Made by a program: the position numbers and the translations under genes
Shown: piece by piece, positions 5,355 through 5,970 of the stretch
Position numbering within the stretch: position 1 is the first letter of the stretch
How the letters are laid out: every line of letters begins with the position of its first letter
Assembly: GCA_963580245.1 (NCBI GenBank)
Contig: CAUZJO010000199.1
Coordinates: 1 to 5,970 of the forward strand
From: CAUZJO01 sp963580245
GTDB taxonomy: Bacteria > Sumerlaeota > Sumerlaeia > MVZB01
Direction of reading: 5' to 3'
Length of the DNA: 5,970 bases
Notes under the pieces: model-generated
Seen by the model: only the letters and a program-made list of their open reading frames with translations
Database searches by the model: none
What the model was told of the DNA's origin: nothing

Positions 5355-5834
5355 CTAATGCAAATCTATGGCGACCAATCTTCCGTAATCAAAAACTAAG
5401 ATCAAATCCTGACTTTCACCCAGATAGACCCACGATTCCAGGTTTAAGTTGTACTTCATCTCACTCACGCCCATCCTATCTGGACTACCCATTATTTGAC
5501 GGACGATTCTCTTTACCATACCCAGTTGAAGCAAGGTCCTATCCTCAAAGTATCTTTCTACCGGATTTCTGCCAAGCTGATACAATCCCTCATGTAACAG
5601 TGCGAGCCTCTCAAAAGCAGCCGCTTGTCTCCTTGCGGCTGCATCTTCACGACCCCATCTAATCGCCTGTTGAAGCGTTATCCGTTCACCAAATTCTTCC
5701 ATTTCGCGCCTGGAACCCGCCATTTTATACCCTATAGCCTTAGAAATAGCAGAACCTGGATACAGTTCGCGCAATCGATTCAGATATTTAGTTCCCGTCC
5801 TAAAACCATCTAACCTTAATAATTTCAACATCAT
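5355..5834 (-). CDS. Hypothetical protein with BamE/OmlA-like C-terminus
   Basis: The 159-residue product is not one I recognise. ATG ATG at 5834-5829 starts the frame, and an in-frame TGA lies upstream with no other start between. No clear Shine-Dalgarno sequence is seen. The N-terminal part is basic (MMLKLLRLDGFRTGTKYLNR) and has no signal peptide. Residues 42-85 are charged, Ala/Arg/Glu-rich and probably helical (REDAAARRQAAAFERL). The C-terminal 50 residues show IMGSPDRM (114-121), then LESWVYLGESQDLILVFDYG (132-151) and RLVAIDL. This pattern of G-x-P-D, W-x-Y and a final strand ending in F-x-x-G-x-L is typical of the SmpA/OmlA/BamE fold. A BamE-like lipoprotein would need a lipobox, which is absent, so only a fold resemblance is proposed. 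Composition is more AT-rich than the genes at 848-2711. It diverges from the partial gene at 5934. Confidence 0.68.
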   Translation of the reverse strand: MMLKLLRLDGFRTGTKYLNRLRELYPGSAISKAIGYKMAGSRREMEEFGERITLQQAIRWGREDAAARRQAAAFERLALLHEGLYQLGRNPVERYFEDRTLLQLGMVKRIVRQIMGSPDRMGVSEMKYNLNLESWVYLGESQDLILVFDYGRLVAIDLH

Positions 5835-5850
5835 ACGGCGAATTGTGCGC

Positions 5851-5878
5851 TTGACTTCTTACGGCGGGGGGATATCAT
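5851..5878 (+). promoter_or_regulatory. Sigma70-type promoter for the right-edge gene
   Basis: TTGACT (5851-5856) and TATCAT (5873-5878) each differ by one base from the -35 and -10 consensus, with a 16-base spacer. Transcription would begin near 5885, leaving a leader of about 50 bases before the ATG at 5934. The spacer contains a G-run (5865-5871). It lies in the 99-base gap between divergent genes. Confidence 0.58.
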
Positions 5879-5933
5879 AAGTCTTGTGATTGCAGTCATT
5901 CACGCTCCCATCCCCTCTTCCCAAGGCCGTAAA

Positions 5934-5970
5934 ATGCGCAAAAAAGAAAAGACCGATCACGATCTGTTTG
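5934..5970 (+). CDS. Start of a gene cut by the window edge; possibly TatC
   Basis: Only 12 codons are visible: MRKKEKTDHDLF. AAGG (5923-5926) lies 7 bases before the ATG, and a good promoter lies further upstream, so a real gene start is likely. A short basic tail followed by an acidic D-L-F resembles the N-terminus of planctomycete twin-arginine translocase TatC proteins, where DLF shortly precedes an MTFGEHLEELR motif. That motif is beyond the edge, so the name is a guess; the next 20 codons would settle it. Confidence 0.45.
   Translation, partial: MRKKEKTDHDLF

Noticed and set aside
5342..5662. Plus-strand 106-codon frame
   Set aside because: It lies opposite the minus-strand hypothetical gene, is rich in Ser, Pro and Arg without motif, and has a less natural composition than the minus-strand product.

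Overview
The window looks like chromosomal DNA from a planctomycete or a close relative. Three points suggest this. The secreted PQQ-like beta-propeller protein opens with the WPQWRGPxRDG signature that is abundant in planctomycetes. A very small Lys/Arg-rich AURKAIP1/COX24-type gene is present. The Nramp-like transporter carries a GSGE motif where classical Nramps have DPGN, a form I associate with planctomycete paralogues. This assignment is inference from protein character; no rRNA or tRNA is present to confirm it.

Layout from left to right. Positions 1-250 hold at most one weak 50-codon reading frame on the minus strand. A strong minus-strand hairpin terminator (260-290) ends a 28-residue minus-strand gene (331-417) of the AURKAIP1/COX24 (mS38-like) family. 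Positions 418-847 are a GC-rich gap with G and C homopolymer tracts and no gene I can support. Next come two GC-rich plus-strand genes: a YbgC/FadM-type hotdog acyl-CoA thioesterase (848-1324) and a secreted PQQ-like beta-propeller protein (1386-2711). They are 61 bases apart and may be co-transcribed.

From 2712 the character changes. A REP/MITE-like palindromic element (2748-2843) is followed by a 5'-truncated formylglycine-generating-enzyme (FGE/SUMF1) fragment (2981-3418). Then comes a complete 12-helix Nramp-superfamily transporter (about 3617-5110). An AT-rich gap (5111-5354) leads to a minus-strand gene of unknown function (5355-5834) whose C-terminus resembles a BamE/OmlA fold. It diverges from a plus-strand gene cut by the right edge (5934 onward), whose first residues would fit a planctomycete TatC. 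That partial gene has a clear sigma70-type promoter.

No single pathway ties the genes together. The left half reads as ordinary housekeeping and secretory genes. The middle reads as a repeat-scarred junction with a decayed gene. The best candidates for new biology are the metal-motif-altered Nramp-like carrier, the minute COX24-type gene and the unrecognised BamE-like protein. I see no complete novel defence or mobile system.
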